From Phenylobacterium sp. J367 (GTDB lineage: Bacteria; Pseudomonadota; Alphaproteobacteria; Caulobacterales; Caulobacteraceae), in NCBI RefSeq assembly GCF_024699985.1, contig NZ_JAJONA010000001.1:3478501-3542500 (forward strand): DNA of 64,000 nt. The letters run 5' to 3'. Each line of letters begins with the position of its first letter. Positions within the stretch are counted from its first letter, which is position 1. The position numbers and the translations under genes were made by a program. The notes under the pieces are model-generated. The model did not search any database. It worked only from the letters and a program-made list of their open reading frames with translations, and was not told the DNA's origin. This document shows positions 29,601 through 43,035 of this stretch, piece after piece.

Positions 29601-30813
29601 CGAGCGCAGCCTGAAGGGCCACGTCGCGACCGCCGGCACGCTCGGCGGCACGCTGGCCGCGCCGCAGGCCGCGGGCCGGATCACCGTGGCGGACGGCCGC
29701 TTCGACGACGGCCAGACCGGGCTTTCGCTCCGCCAGATCGCGCTTCGGGCCGACTTCGCCCAGAGCGAGATGAACGTCTCGCGCGCCAGCGGCGTCGACG
29801 GGCACGGCGGCTCGGTGGCGGGCGCCGGGAAGATCAGCCTCGCCCAGAACGGAGTCTCCAGCTTCCGCCTGAACCTCAGCGGCTTCCGGCTGATCGACAA
29901 CGAACAGGCCACCGCCTCCGCCAGCGGCCCGGTGACGATCGACCGGGGCTCCAATGGACGCGTGCGGCTTTCGGGCGACCTGACCATCGACCGCGCCGAC
30001 GTGGCCGCCGATCTGCCGATCCCGTCGGGCGTGGTGCCCATGGATGTCGTCGAACGCAACCGGCCGGTGGAGCTCGTCGCCGCCTTGCCGCCCGTCAAGC
30101 GGCGCGGCGACGGCTGGGCGCTCGACGTGAAGCTGAGCGCGCCGGGCCGGGTCTTCCTGCGGGGCCGGGGACTGGACGTCGAGCTGTCGCTAGACGCCCG
30201 CGTGACGGGCTCCACGTCGCGGCCCGACCTGACCGGCACGGCGCGGGTGGTGCGCGGGGACTACGACTTCGCGGGCAAGCGCTTCGAGTTCGATCCGCGC
30301 AGCGTCGTCTATCTGTCGACCCGGCCCGAGGAGATCCGCGTCGACCTGCAGGCCATCCGCAACGACCCGTCGTTGATCGCCGTCGTGCGGATCCGCGGGA
30401 CGGCGGCCCGCCCAGAGGTGACGTTGACGTCGTCCCCGACGCTGCCCAACGACGAGGTGCTGTCCCAGGTTCTGTTCGGGCGTTCGGCGTCGCAGCTCTC
30501 GCCGATCGAGGCGGCCCAGCTCGCGTCCGCCATCTCGGCGCTGGCGGGCGGCGGCGGCTTCGACGTAATCGGCAACCTCAGGACCTTCGCTGGGCTCGAT
30601 CGCCTGGCCTTCGCCGGCGGCGGGGATTCGGCCCTGACGGTCTCCGGCGGCAAGTACATCACCGAGGACGTCTATCTCGAGATCATCGGCGGCGGCCGCG
30701 AGGGCAGCGTGGCCCAGGTCGAATGGCGCGTGCGGCGCACGCTGGCCCTCATTTCACGGGTCACCCAGCAGGGCGAGACCAAGCTTGCCGTACGTTGGCG
30801 GCGGGACTACTAG
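26647..30813 (+). CDS. tamB: TamB, inner-membrane-anchored bridge protein of the TAM complex (frameshifted twice)
   Basis: About 1390 aa, usual for TamB. The TTG start overlaps the tamA stop. One N-terminal anchor (LVVLAIALVVTVGAIFAGA) is followed by LRVEGLSGDIWSDFRI, the AsmA/YtfN-type opening, then a very long repetitive beta-helical region. The conserved TamB_CPLX C-terminus ends VEWRVRRTLALISRVTQQGE and a terminal Tyr. Frame changes are needed at about 26983-26996 and in the C run at 27726-27732. The protein spans the periplasm as a hydrophobic groove, now linked with phospholipid transport as well as protein insertion. Confidence 0.92.
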
Positions 30814-31679
30814 GCGGCCCGCCCGCCGGCGTTCGCATAGGCCTGGGTGCCGCGGGTGAAGACCCGGTCCGAGGGCTCGATGGCGGCGATCGGGATCTCC
30901 TGCGCGCCCTCCAGCCGGCGGTAGATTGGCCCGAAGTCCTGCAGGGTCGCGTCCAGAAGGCTCTGCAGCGACGGGATCACGAAATAGACCTGCTGGAAGT
31001 CGTCGATGCGGTAGGGCGTGCGCATCACCCGCTCCAGGTCGAAGCCCAGTCGGTTGGGGGAGGGGTCGTCGAGCGCGAAGACCGATTCCGCCAAGCTGGA
31101 GACGATGCCCGCGCCGTAGATCCTGAGGCCCTGCGCGGTGTCGAGCAGGCCGAACTCCACCGTGTACCAGTAGAGGCGCGCGAGGTTGTGGAGCTGGCCG
31201 AGGCCCAGCGCCCGGCGGCCGCCCTCGCCGTAGGCCTGCATGTAATCGGCGAACACCGGGTCGGTGAGCATCGGCACGTGGCCGAACACATCGTGGAAGA
31301 CATCCGGCTCCTGCAGGTAGTCCAGCTCATCCGGCTTGCGGATGAACTGGCCGGCCGGGAAGCGCCGGTTGGCCAGGTGGTCGAAGAAGACGTCGTCGGG
31401 CACGAGGCCGGGCACGGCCACCACGCTCCAGCCGGTCAGCCGGCGAAGCTCCTCGTTGATGCGGTGGAAGTCGGGGATGCCGGCGCGGTGCAGGTCCAGC
31501 GCCTCAAGGCCCTTCAGGAACGGGTCCGCCGCGCGGCCGGGCAGGAGCTTCGCCTGGCGTTCGTAGAGGGTGATCCAGACGTCGTGCTCGGCCTGGGTGT
31601 AGCTCTCCCAACCCTGGTCGATCGTCCAGTCGGCCCGCGCGCCGGGCGGCGGGCCGTTCGCAAAGCCATCGGCGCTCAT
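30810..31679 (-). CDS. phhA: Phenylalanine 4-hydroxylase
   Basis: 289 aa from the ATG giving MSADGFANGPPPG; longer starts are possible. This is the bacterial single-domain aromatic amino acid hydroxylase. The iron ligands are the two His of FHDVFGHVPML and the Glu of YWYTVEFGLL. RRLTGWSVVAVPGLVPD and LARLYWYTVEF are family blocks. It oxidises phenylalanine to tyrosine with O2 and tetrahydropterin. No pterin-carbinolamine dehydratase (phhB) lies next to it. The 3' end overlaps tamB by 4 bases (convergent); it is divergent from the peptidase gene. Confidence 0.96.
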   Translation of the reverse strand: MSADGFANGPPPGARADWTIDQGWESYTQAEHDVWITLYERQAKLLPGRAADPFLKGLEALDLHRAGIPDFHRINEELRRLTGWSVVAVPGLVPDDVFFDHLANRRFPAGQFIRKPDELDYLQEPDVFHDVFGHVPMLTDPVFADYMQAYGEGGRRALGLGQLHNLARLYWYTVEFGLLDTAQGLRIYGAGIVSSLAESVFALDDPSPNRLGFDLERVMRTPYRIDDFQQVYFVIPSLQSLLDATLQDFGPIYRRLEGAQEIPIAAIEPSDRVFTRGTQAYANAGGRAA

Positions 31680-31857
31680 AGGCCAGAGCATGGCGCCGTT
31701 CGAACGCAAATTCCCGCCCCAGTTTCGGCCAGGCTCGCCGTACGCGGGAAGAAAGTTGCGCGGCCATCGCGGCGCGAGGCTTCATATTCCCGGCAGTATG
31801 TGTTCTCTTTTTGTTGCGCCTCGGCCGGGAGCGGGGCGGGGTTGGGGGCGTGTCGGT

Positions 31858-34650
31858 TTGAAGGTGTTCACGGTCATCGGGCTGCTTGTCGCCTGCGGTC
31901 TGGCGCCGTTCCCGGCGCAGGCGATGGCCCTGAGCCTGAGTCCCGACCCGGCTATTCGCCAGGGCCAGCTTTCCAACGGCCTCCGTTATGCGGTGATCAG
32001 CCATCCGGCGCCCAAGGGCGCGCTCTCGCTGCGCCTCGCCATCGCGGTGGGCAGCTATGACGAACAGGACGACGAGCGCGGCGTGGCCCACTTCGTGGAG
32101 CACATGGCGTTCAACGGCACCCGCCGCTTCGGCGAAGACGAGGTCGAGCGGGTGTTCGCGCCCCTCGGCGTGGGGTTCGGCCGCGACCACAACGCTTTCA
32201 CCTCGCTGAGCGGGACCAGCTTCCACATCGACCTGCAGTCCGTCGCGCCCGAGCAGGTCGATCCGGCGCTCAGGTGGCTGCGCGACGCGGCCGACGGCAT
32301 GCTGTTCGCGCCGGAAGCCGTGGATCGGGAGCGAGGAGTCATCCTGGCGGAGCGCGAATCGCGCATCGCAGCCGGCGACGGCTGGCGCGAAAGGCTCTCC
32401 GACTTCGCCTTCCGCGATCTGCGGTCGAATCGTAGGCAGCCGATCGGCGACGTCGAGATCATCCGAACGGTGACCGCAGATCGGCTGAAGGCCTTCTATG
32501 ACCGATGGTATCGACCCGAGAACGCTCTGGTGATCGCGGTCGGCGACCTGCCGCCGGAACGTCTGGAGGCCCTCGTCCGCACGACCTTCGCCGACTGGCA
32601 GGGTCGGGGTCCGGCGGGCGTTCGGATCGCCCGCGAGGGACCGAAGGGCGAGCGTGGCCTGGACTATCTGTTCGACGTCGATCCCCAGGCGCCTTACGCC
32701 GCCAGCGCCTGCCGGCTGCAGGCGGCGCGTCCCGCGCCGGGCTCGGCCGACGCCTTCCGGGCCTCCGCCACGGAGATCCTTTGGATGAACGTGCTGAACG
32801 CGCGGCTGGCGGCGCGCCGGGGTCCTGCGATCCTCTTCTCGAACACCTCCGCGGACGGCCTGGTCGACCTTCGACGCATCTGCGTGCAGGTGACCCCGGT
32901 GCCCGGCCGGCTCGCCGAGGCGCTGGCCATCGTCAAGAGCGAGGTGGCGCGGTTCGAGCGGGACGGGCCGACCGACGCCGAACTGGACGCCGCCATCGCC
33001 GAGGTCCGCTCCGGCTATCGCGGCCTGATCGCGGAGGAGCCGACGGTTCGCGCGCCGGCCCGGGCCGACACCCTGATGCGCGAACTGCTGGAAGGATTGC
33101 CGTCACCGGCCGCCCGAGAGGGCATGCGCGCGTTCAACCAACTGGTCGAGGGGGTCACGACGGCCGACGTGAAGGCGGCGTTCCAGACCAGCTGGTCCGG
33201 CTGGGGCCCGCTGGTGGCGGTCACCTCGACGGAAGTTGTCGACCAGCCCGCTGTGCGCGCGGCCTGGGAGCAGGGCGCGACCGCTGCGGCGCCGGCGACC
33301 TCGGCGAAGGCGAAGGCAGAGCCGACCTGGCCCTACGTTCGCTTCGGTCCCGAAGGCAAGCTGGTGCGCCGGGAGGAGATCACCGCCCCGGGCTTCACAC
33401 GCCTGCATTTCTCGAACGGCGTGACGGTGAATTTCCGGCGCACACGCTTCAAGGGCGGTGAGGTCCTGGTGCGCGTGAAGTTCGGCGCCGGCCGTCGCGA
33501 GCTGCGGTCGGCGGACTATCAGACCGCCCTGTTCGGCGCCATCTACCTCGAGCAGGGCGGTCTTGGGCGGATCTCCTATACGGACATCCAGGCGCTCACC
33601 CGTACGATGGCCTGGAGCCTCGACCTGAACATCCGCGAGCGCGCGTTCGAGCTTGACGGAGCGACCTTTTCCACGGGTCTTGAAGCCCAACTGAACCTGT
33701 TCGCGGCCTACCTCACCGACCCGGGTTTCCAGCCGATACTTAACAGCCTGGCGCCCGTCCTGACCGACCAGGCTCTGCGCGCCACGCGGGCCGAGCCGAG
33801 CGATGTGATGATGCAGGGCTTCGGCGACGCCATCGCGCCGGATTCGCCGACCCGGCTCGACCCCGCCGCGGCCCGCGGCGCGCGCAACACGGATTTCGCC
33901 CGCGTGCTGCGGCCGATCCTCACGCGAGCCCCGATCACGGTCAGCGTCGTCGGCGACGTGGACGAGGCCGCGGTCATCGAGGCGGTCAGCCGGACCCTGG
34001 GCGCGATCCCGCCGCGGCGTGGCGGCGACCGGGCTCGGTCGGACACCTGGTTCCGCCAGTTTCCGGATCGGCTGCCGCCGCCCAGCCGCCTTACCCACGA
34101 GGGCGCGGCCGATAAGGCGATCGTCGGCCTCTTCTGGCCGCTGTTCGTGGGCGCGCCGGAGCGACGGCGCGAAGAGGTGGCGCTGCGCCTGCTGAGCGCC
34201 GTTTTCGAGGACGGATTGCGGCGCGGGGTCCGCGAACGCATGGGCATGAGTTATGCGCCCGAGGCCGGCGCCGCGATGTGGGACGGCGGCGACCAGGGCT
34301 ATCTCTGGACGTCCGTGGAGACCTCTCCCCGCGACGTGGAACGGGTCGAAGCGGAGGTGCGCGCGCTTGCGGCGCGCCTGGCCCGCGGCGAGATCAGCCA
34401 GGCCGAACTCGAGGCGGCCCGGACTCCAGTGCTGGCCTCCTGGCGCAGCTTCGAGGATGACAACAGTTGGTGGCTTGACCTGCTCTCCGCCTCCGACCGA
34501 CCGGCGGAGCTGGCGGCCTTGACCGGCGCCCGCGACCTCATCTCCGCCATCACCCTGGACGAGGTCCGGGCCGCGGCCACGCGCTGGCTCGCCGCCGAGC
34601 CCGTCGTTGTGACCGCCGAGCCGACCGCCCCCAAGGACCCCAAGGCATGA
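31858..34650 (+). CDS. Exported M16-family zinc peptidase
   Basis: 930 aa from a TTG that gives a perfect signal peptide, MKVFTVIGLLVACGLAPFPAQA; an ATG 20 codons earlier (31798) is the alternative. The inverted zinc motif HFVEHMAFNGT (HxxEH) lies near residue 78, with the third ligand expected in the RERGVILAERESR region. The second, inactive half (LHFSNGVTVNFRRTRFKGGE, MGMSYAPEAG) completes the two-halves architecture of the pitrilysin/PqqL group. It degrades peptides in the periplasm. It overlaps the TPR gene by 4 bases, so both form an operon. Confidence 0.92.
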   Translation: MKVFTVIGLLVACGLAPFPAQAMALSLSPDPAIRQGQLSNGLRYAVISHPAPKGALSLRLAIAVGSYDEQDDERGVAHFVEHMAFNGTRRFGEDEVERVFAPLGVGFGRDHNAFTSLSGTSFHIDLQSVAPEQVDPALRWLRDAADGMLFAPEAVDRERGVILAERESRIAAGDGWRERLSDFAFRDLRSNRRQPIGDVEIIRTVTADRLKAFYDRWYRPENALVIAVGDLPPERLEALVRTTFADWQGRGPAGVRIAREGPKGERGLDYLFDVDPQAPYAASACRLQAARPAPGSADAFRASATEILWMNVLNARLAARRGPAILFSNTSADGLVDLRRICVQVTPVPGRLAEALAIVKSEVARFERDGPTDAELDAAIAEVRSGYRGLIAEEPTVRAPARADTLMRELLEGLPSPAAREGMRAFNQLVEGVTTADVKAAFQTSWSGWGPLVAVTSTEVVDQPAVRAAWEQGATAAAPATSAKAKAEPTWPYVRFGPEGKLVRREEITAPGFTRLHFSNGVTVNFRRTRFKGGEVLVRVKFGAGRRELRSADYQTALFGAIYLEQGGLGRISYTDIQALTRTMAWSLDLNIRERAFELDGATFSTGLEAQLNLFAAYLTDPGFQPILNSLAPVLTDQALRATRAEPSDVMMQGFGDAIAPDSPTRLDPAAARGARNTDFARVLRPILTRAPITVSVVGDVDEAAVIEAVSRTLGAIPPRRGGDRARSDTWFRQFPDRLPPPSRLTHEGAADKAIVGLFWPLFVGAPERRREEVALRLLSAVFEDGLRRGVRERMGMSYAPEAGAAMWDGGDQGYLWTSVETSPRDVERVEAEVRALAARLARGEISQAELEAARTPVLASWRSFEDDNSWWLDLLSASDRPAELAALTGARDLISAITLDEVRAAATRWLAAEPVVVTAEPTAPKDPKA

Positions 34651-36283
34651 ACGCTTTTCGCCTGACCCTCGCCACAGCCGCTCTGATCGCCGCGGCCGGT
34701 GCCGCACGCGCTGACGATGTCGCCGATTGTCGGAACGAGGCCCGTCCTGCCGCCGAGCGCCTGGCCGCCTGCACCAAGGTGGCGGACCGCACGGACGCGT
34801 CGGAGGGCGACCGCGCCTATGCGAGCGGCTATCGCATCGGCAGGCTCATCGCAGACGAGCGCTACAAGGAGTCGCTTGAGGCGCTGGAAGTGGTCATCAA
34901 GGAGTCGCCGGACTCTCCGGATCTGCTCGCCCTGCGCGCCACCGTCCACTACCGCATGGAGAACTACGCGCCTGCGCTCCGGGACGCCGCGGCGGCCCTG
35001 AGGCGTGATCCCGCCAACGCCAACGCCCTGCTGATCCAGGGACATGTCTTCTATTCGAGCGGCCGGCTGGAAGCGGCCGAAGCCGGCTACCGCGCCCTCC
35101 TGAAGGTCGCGCCGGACGATCCTGCGGGTCAGGAGGGACTGGCGACGGTCCTCTCGGAGCTCGGTCGTGGCGAGGAGGCGATGCCGCAGATCGAGGCGAT
35201 CCTGAAGCGTCCCAACGCGCCCGCCGTGGTCTGGTATCAGCGCGCTGCGGTCCTTTCCGGGCAGGAGGAGTACGACCGCGCCATTGCCGACCTTGATCGC
35301 GCCATCGCGCTCGATCCGAAGGATCCTCGGTTCCACTACCTGCGGGGAGACACCCTCTACGCAAAGGATGACGCCAAGGGCGCGCTCGTCGATTTCGACG
35401 CAGGGCTCGCGCTCGTGCCCAAGGATCCCGACCTGCTGGCGGCGCGGGGCATCGCCCTGCGGGCCCTGGATCGCGAGGACGAGGCCCTGGCCGCCCTTGC
35501 AGCCGCCCTGGAGGCGGCGCCGGGCCACCAGACGTCCTTGCTGGTCCGCTCCCAGATCTGGCGCGCGCGCGGCGAGCCGGAGAAGGCGGTCTCCGACCTC
35601 AAGATCGCACTGGCTGCGGATCCGTCGAGCGCCTTCCTGCACAATGCCATGGGGGTCGGCTACGAGGCGGCCGGCGATCTGCCGGCGGCGGAACGCGAGT
35701 TCAGCGAGACGCTCAAGCTCGACAAGGCGAATATCGACGCCTACGCCCAGCGGGGCAGGGTCCGCGCCGCGCGCGGCGACACGAAAGGCGCCCTTTGCGG
35801 ACTTCCAGGCCGGGCTGAAGGTCGATCCCGCGGCCGCTTTCGTGCTGCAGCAACGTGCCCGGATGTACCTCGAGGCGGGGCGGGCCGATCTGGCCGAGGC
35901 GGATATCGAAGCAGCGCTGAAGGTTGAGCCGCAGAACGCCGCGCTGATCTACGACCGCTCCCGCGCCCACCTGGATCAGGACCGGCACGACCGGGCGCTA
36001 AGGGACCTGAACACCGTGCTGCGGCTGGAGCCGGACAGCGCCGTCGCCCATGTCCAGAAGGGCTGGATCTACCGCGATCTGGGGGGACCACGCATCGGCG
36101 ATCCAGGCGCTGGACGCCGGGATCAGGCTCGATCCGACCTATGCCAAGGCGTACTGGTGGCGGGCGGCGTCCAAGGCGACGCTCGGCGACGCGGCCGGCG
36201 CGCAGACCGACAAGGCGGCGGCCCTGAAGCTGGATCCGAAGGTCGGCGAGGGCGAACCGGCCATCGAGGTCGCCGGGACCTGA
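34647..36283 (+). CDS. Exported TPR-repeat protein (frameshifted twice)
   Basis: About 545 aa. The signal peptide MNAFRLTLATAALIAAAGAARA is followed by at least ten tetratricopeptide repeats (for example YDRAIADLDRAIALDPKDP, AVSDLKIALAADPSSAFLH, RALRDLNTVLRLEPDSAVA). Frames change at about 35790-35796 (KGAL to FADFQAGL) and in the six-G run 36081-36086 (YRDLG to DHASAIQALD). TPR proteins serve as scaffolds; translational overlap with the M16 peptidase suggests it presents or assembles substrates for it in the periplasm. Confidence 0.86.
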
Positions 36284-36293
36284 GGCGCGAGGC

Positions 36294-36623
36294 CTAGTGG
36301 CTGATCCGGGGGCGAAGGTGGTACTGGCCCTCGCGGAACGAGTCGAAGATCAGCTGGGTCTGCGGATGGCCGACCGGTTCGCCGGTGTCGTCGGCGACCA
36401 GATTCTGCTCCGAGACGTAGGCCACGTAGGAGCTTTCCTCGTTCTCGGCGAGGAGATGGTAGAACGGCTGGTCCTTGCGAGGCCGGATGTGCTCCGGGAT
36501 CGAGAGCCAGTATTCCTCAGTGTTCGCGAAGATCGGATCCACGTCGAAGATGACGCCGCGGAACGGGTAGACGCGGTGCCGGACGACCTGACCGATCGCG
36601 AATTTGGCGAGTCGCGTGTTCAT
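36294..36623 (-). CDS. hspQ: Heat-shock/hemimethylated-DNA-binding family protein HspQ
   Basis: 109 aa. FAIGQVVRHRVYPFRGVIFD opens the YccV/HspQ domain, with RPRKDQPFYHLLAENEE and VAYVSEQNLVADD as further family blocks. In enterobacteria HspQ modulates Lon protease specificity; a DnaA-related role through hemimethylated DNA was also proposed. It is a monocistronic gene, convergent with the TPR gene (10 bases apart). Confidence 0.94.
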   Translation of the reverse strand: MNTRLAKFAIGQVVRHRVYPFRGVIFDVDPIFANTEEYWLSIPEHIRPRKDQPFYHLLAENEESSYVAYVSEQNLVADDTGEPVGHPQTQLIFDSFREGQYHLRPRISH

Positions 36624-36784
36624 GGCTCGAATCTACCCCCTTTCTCCTGACCGGAAGGTGAACGTAACGCCTGGCCGCCGTTGATCATAGGCCGCGCCTT
36701 CCGGCGCGCGAACCGGCTTGCTACAGTCGCTCCTGAAGTGAGGCGCGGTGATCGGTCCGCGCCTGCGAAGGGCAAAAGCGGTCC

Positions 36785-37855
36785 ATGAACGAGGCGCCGA
36801 GCGCGCCCGGCGCTGCGGTGCGCGTCCGGGAGAGGTCTGCGGGGGAACCGCCCTGCTATGCCGCCCTGGACCTGGGCACCAACAACTGCCGGCTGCTGAT
36901 CGCCACCCCCGCGGGGTCCGGATTCCGGGTCGTCGAGGCCTATTCGCGGATCGTCCGGCTGGGCGAGGGCCTCGATCAGAGCGGGCGTCTCTCCGACACC
37001 GCCATGGAGCGCGCCCTGGGCGCCCTGAAGGTCGCGGCGGAGAAGGTGCGCCGCCGCCGGGTGCTGCGCCTTCGCGCCATCGCCACCCAGGCCTGCCGCA
37101 TGGCCGAGAACGGCCAGGCCTTCATCGACCAGGTGTTCGCCGAGACCGGGATGCGCCTGCAGATCATCAGCCCGCAGGAGGAGGCGAGGCTGTCCGTCCA
37201 GGGCTGCCTCAACCTGCTGGACCGCACGGCCGATGCCGCCCTGGTCGTCGACGTGGGCGGCGGCTCGACGGAGCTGTCCTGGGTCGACCTGCGGGACGCC
37301 CCGCCGACCGGCATTCCGCCGATCCGCGCCTGGCTGTCCGTGCCGATCGGCGTCGTCACCCTCGCCGAGCGCTATCCCGAAGGCCACGACGACACCGAGA
37401 CCTGGTTCCGGCGCATGGTGGAGGCGGTGAAGACCGAGATCGGCGCCTTCCGCCGTGCGGACCCCATGCGGGAGATCTTCGACGCCGACCGGGCCCACCT
37501 TGTGGGCACGTCCGGGGCGATCACCAGCCTCGCCGGCCTGCACCTCGAGCTGCCGCGCTACGACCGCAGCCGCGTGGACGGCATCTGGATGAGCCGGGAC
37601 GAGTGCGACGCCGCCGCCGGCCGCCTGCTGCGGCTCAATCCGCGCGAGCGGGCCGACCAGCCGTGCATCGGGCCTGACCGCGCCGACCTGGTGCTGGCCG
37701 GCGCCGCGATCCTGCAGGCCGTGCAGGAGCTCTGGCCCTGCACGCGCGTTCGCGTCGCCGACCGGGGCCTTCGCGAGGGGATTCTGCTATCCCTGATGTC
37801 CGAGCGCGGCGGCCGCCGCCGTCGCCGCCGTCGCCCGAGGAAGGCCGCCGCATGA
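36785..37855 (+). CDS. Exopolyphosphatase / guanosine pentaphosphatase (Ppx/GppA family)
   Basis: 356 aa, one Ppx/GppA core without the C-terminal HD extension. The actin-like ATPase motifs are visible: YAALDLGTNNCRLLIATP (phosphate 1), LRAIATQACRMAEN, LVVDVGGGSTELSW (phosphate 2) and HLVGTSGAITSLAGL (adenosine). The family removes phosphate from polyP or pppGpp; short members are often polyphosphatases. The Arg-rich C-terminus (GGRRRRRRRPRK) is unusual and could bind RNA or polyP. The stop overlaps the rlmE start (ATGA). Confidence 0.93.
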   Translation: MNEAPSAPGAAVRVRERSAGEPPCYAALDLGTNNCRLLIATPAGSGFRVVEAYSRIVRLGEGLDQSGRLSDTAMERALGALKVAAEKVRRRRVLRLRAIATQACRMAENGQAFIDQVFAETGMRLQIISPQEEARLSVQGCLNLLDRTADAALVVDVGGGSTELSWVDLRDAPPTGIPPIRAWLSVPIGVVTLAERYPEGHDDTETWFRRMVEAVKTEIGAFRRADPMREIFDADRAHLVGTSGAITSLAGLHLELPRYDRSRVDGIWMSRDECDAAAGRLLRLNPRERADQPCIGPDRADLVLAGAAILQAVQELWPCTRVRVADRGLREGILLSLMSERGGRRRRRRRPRKAAA

Positions 37856-38556
37856 CCGAGCCGCCCCGCAAGCGCATGGTGAAGCCGCCTACCGGCGGCA
37901 CCGATGAGGGCCGCGCCAAGCCGGCCCGCCTGAAGACCGCCTGGGGCCGCACGCCCAGCCAGCAGGCCTGGCTGGAGCGCCAGATCAACGACCCCTTCGC
38001 CGCCAAGGCCCGCGCGCTCGGCTACCGCAGCCGCGCCGCCTTCAAGCTGGAGGAGATCGACGACCGGCTGAAGCTGCTGAAGCCCGGCGCGCGGGTCATC
38101 GACCTCGGCCTCGCCCCCGGCGGGTGGACCCAGCTCGCCGTGCAACGGGGCGTGACCCACATCGCCGGCGTCGACCTCCTGCCGGTCGATCCGCTGCCGC
38201 CCGCCCACATCCTGCAGATGGACTTCACCGACCCGGCCTGCGGACCGAAGCTGATCGAACTGCTGGGCGGGCCTCCGGACGTGGTGCTCTCGGACATGGC
38301 TCCGAACACGGTCGGCCACCGGCAGACCGACCACCTGCGGATCATGGGCCTGATCGAGGCCGCCGCCGAGTTCGCGATCCAGACCCTGAAGCCTGGCGGC
38401 GCGTTCGTGGCCAAGGCCTTCCAGGGGGGCGAGACGTCCCAGCTGATCGGCGACCTCAAGCGCCACTTCACCGACGTGAAGAACCTGAAGCCTAAGGCCA
38501 GCCGGGCGGACAGCTCCGAGGTCTACCTCGTGGCCACCGGGTTCAAGGGGCGCTAG
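37852..38556 (+). CDS. rlmE: 23S rRNA (uridine-2'-O-)-methyltransferase
   Basis: 234 aa. GYRSRAAFKLEEIDDRLKLL gives Lys of the K-D-K-E tetrad; ARVIDLGLAPGGWTQLAV is the SAM-binding motif; VVLSDMAPNTVGH the catalytic Asp; GGAFVAKAFQGGE the second Lys; SSEVYLVATGF the Glu. It 2'-O-methylates U2552 of 23S rRNA during 50S assembly. The N-terminal ~25 residues are a basic extension. Translationally coupled to the Ppx gene, an arrangement also common in related genomes. Confidence 0.96.
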   Translation: MTEPPRKRMVKPPTGGTDEGRAKPARLKTAWGRTPSQQAWLERQINDPFAAKARALGYRSRAAFKLEEIDDRLKLLKPGARVIDLGLAPGGWTQLAVQRGVTHIAGVDLLPVDPLPPAHILQMDFTDPACGPKLIELLGGPPDVVLSDMAPNTVGHRQTDHLRIMGLIEAAAEFAIQTLKPGGAFVAKAFQGGETSQLIGDLKRHFTDVKNLKPKASRADSSEVYLVATGFKGR

Positions 38557-39430
38557 GCGTCTTCGCACCTTCCGCCACCAGCCAGTCGCGGAAGCGGGCG
38601 AGGGGGGCGGCTGACGGGGCCCGGCGCCGCCAGCAAGGCGAAGGCGCTCTCCGACTTGCGGAAGCCCAGGGGGCGACGAGGCGGCCGGCTTCCACCTCGG
38701 CCGAACACAGCGGCCACGAGACGATGGCGGCCCCCAGGCCCGCCAACGCCGCATCCATGGCGAAGTGGACGTGGGCGAAAGGCCGCTCGGCCATCGGCGG
38801 CAGCTCCACGCCGGCGAGTTCAGCCCAGACCGGCCAGCCCTCCGGGTGGGTGGCCGCGGCGAGCCTCGGCGCCTTCAGCGGATCGGCGCCGTAGCGGCGG
38901 ATCCCGTCGGGCGACATAACCGCGCCCAACGCATTGCCGATGAAGGGCGTGCAAGCCGGGTCGCTGAGCCGGCTCGTCGGCACCATGCGCAGCACCGCCT
39001 GGGCGCCGTGCTGCGAGGTGGCGTGGGGCGCCAGCTCGGACAGGTGCAGTCGGATGTCGGGATGGGCGGCCTGGAAATCCGCGAGGCGGGGGATCAGCCA
39101 CTTCACGGAGATCGAGGCGTTGACGGCGATGTGCAGGTCCTCGCCGCCGGCCTTCACATGGCGCACAGCGGCGGCGATCTGGTTGAAGGCCTCGGTGAGC
39201 GAGCCGGCCAGGTCGCGCCCGGCGGTGGTCAGTTCCGGCCGGGACTTGGGGCCGCTGAACAGCCGGACGCCAAGCGTCGCCTCCAGCGCCTTCACCTGCC
39301 GGCTGACCGCCGAATGGGTGACGTTCAGTTCGCCCGCGGCCAGGGTGACCCGCCCGGTCCGGGCCACCGCTTCGAAGGCGCGCAGCGCGTTCAGCGAGGG
39401 CAGCGGCCCGGATGTGAGATTTTCAAACAT
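38543..39430 (-). CDS. LysR-family transcriptional regulator, GcvA-like (probable compensating frameshifts near C-terminus)
   Basis: 295 aa. MFENLTSGPLPSLNALRAFE starts a winged HTH with recognition region ELNVTHSAVSRQVKALEA. The effector domain has RLADFQAAHPDIRLHLS and AALAGLGAAIVSW. Near 38620-38680 another frame gives the expected GFRKSESAFALLAAPG, so two compensating one-base errors probably garble about 17 residues. It is divergent from the methyltransferase-MFS pair, which it may control; the 54-base gap would hold the shared operator. GcvA-type regulators respond to amino acids or beta-lactams, but the ligand here is unknown. Confidence 0.88.
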   Translation of the reverse strand: MFENLTSGPLPSLNALRAFEAVARTGRVTLAAGELNVTHSAVSRQVKALEATLGVRLFSGPKSRPELTTAGRDLAGSLTEAFNQIAAAVRHVKAGGEDLHIAVNASISVKWLIPRLADFQAAHPDIRLHLSELAPHATSQHGAQAVLRMVPTSRLSDPACTPFIGNALGAVMSPDGIRRYGADPLKAPRLAAATHPEGWPVWAELAGVELPPMAERPFAHVHFAMDAALAGLGAAIVSWPLCSAEVEAGRLVAPWASASRRAPSPCWRRRAPSAAPLARFRDWLVAEGAKTPSAP

Positions 39431-39484
39431 TGCGGAGCCAATAAGTCGGTTTTCTCCCGACGGCAATCCAGGCATAGGCTTGGC

Positions 39485-42976
<3,492 letters not shown>

Positions 42977-42989
42977 CGGGCTCAAGCTA

Positions 42990-43015
42990 CGGCCGGGGCC
43001 ATCACGTCCCGGCCG
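42990..43015 (+). terminator. Stem-loop behind guaB
   Basis: CGGCCGGG (42990-42997) pairs with CCCGGCCG (43008-43015) across a 10-base loop. No T tract follows, so it may attenuate or stabilise the mRNA 3' end rather than terminate; the next gene starts 21 bases later. Confidence 0.35.
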
Positions 43016-43035
43016 CCTCATTCGGATAGGTTTCC

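Noticed and set aside
30810-31709. Longer phenylalanine hydroxylase start at 31709
   Set aside because: The extra residues (MRSNGAMLWP) are not typical of the family; the ATG at 31679 is better placed, though not proven.
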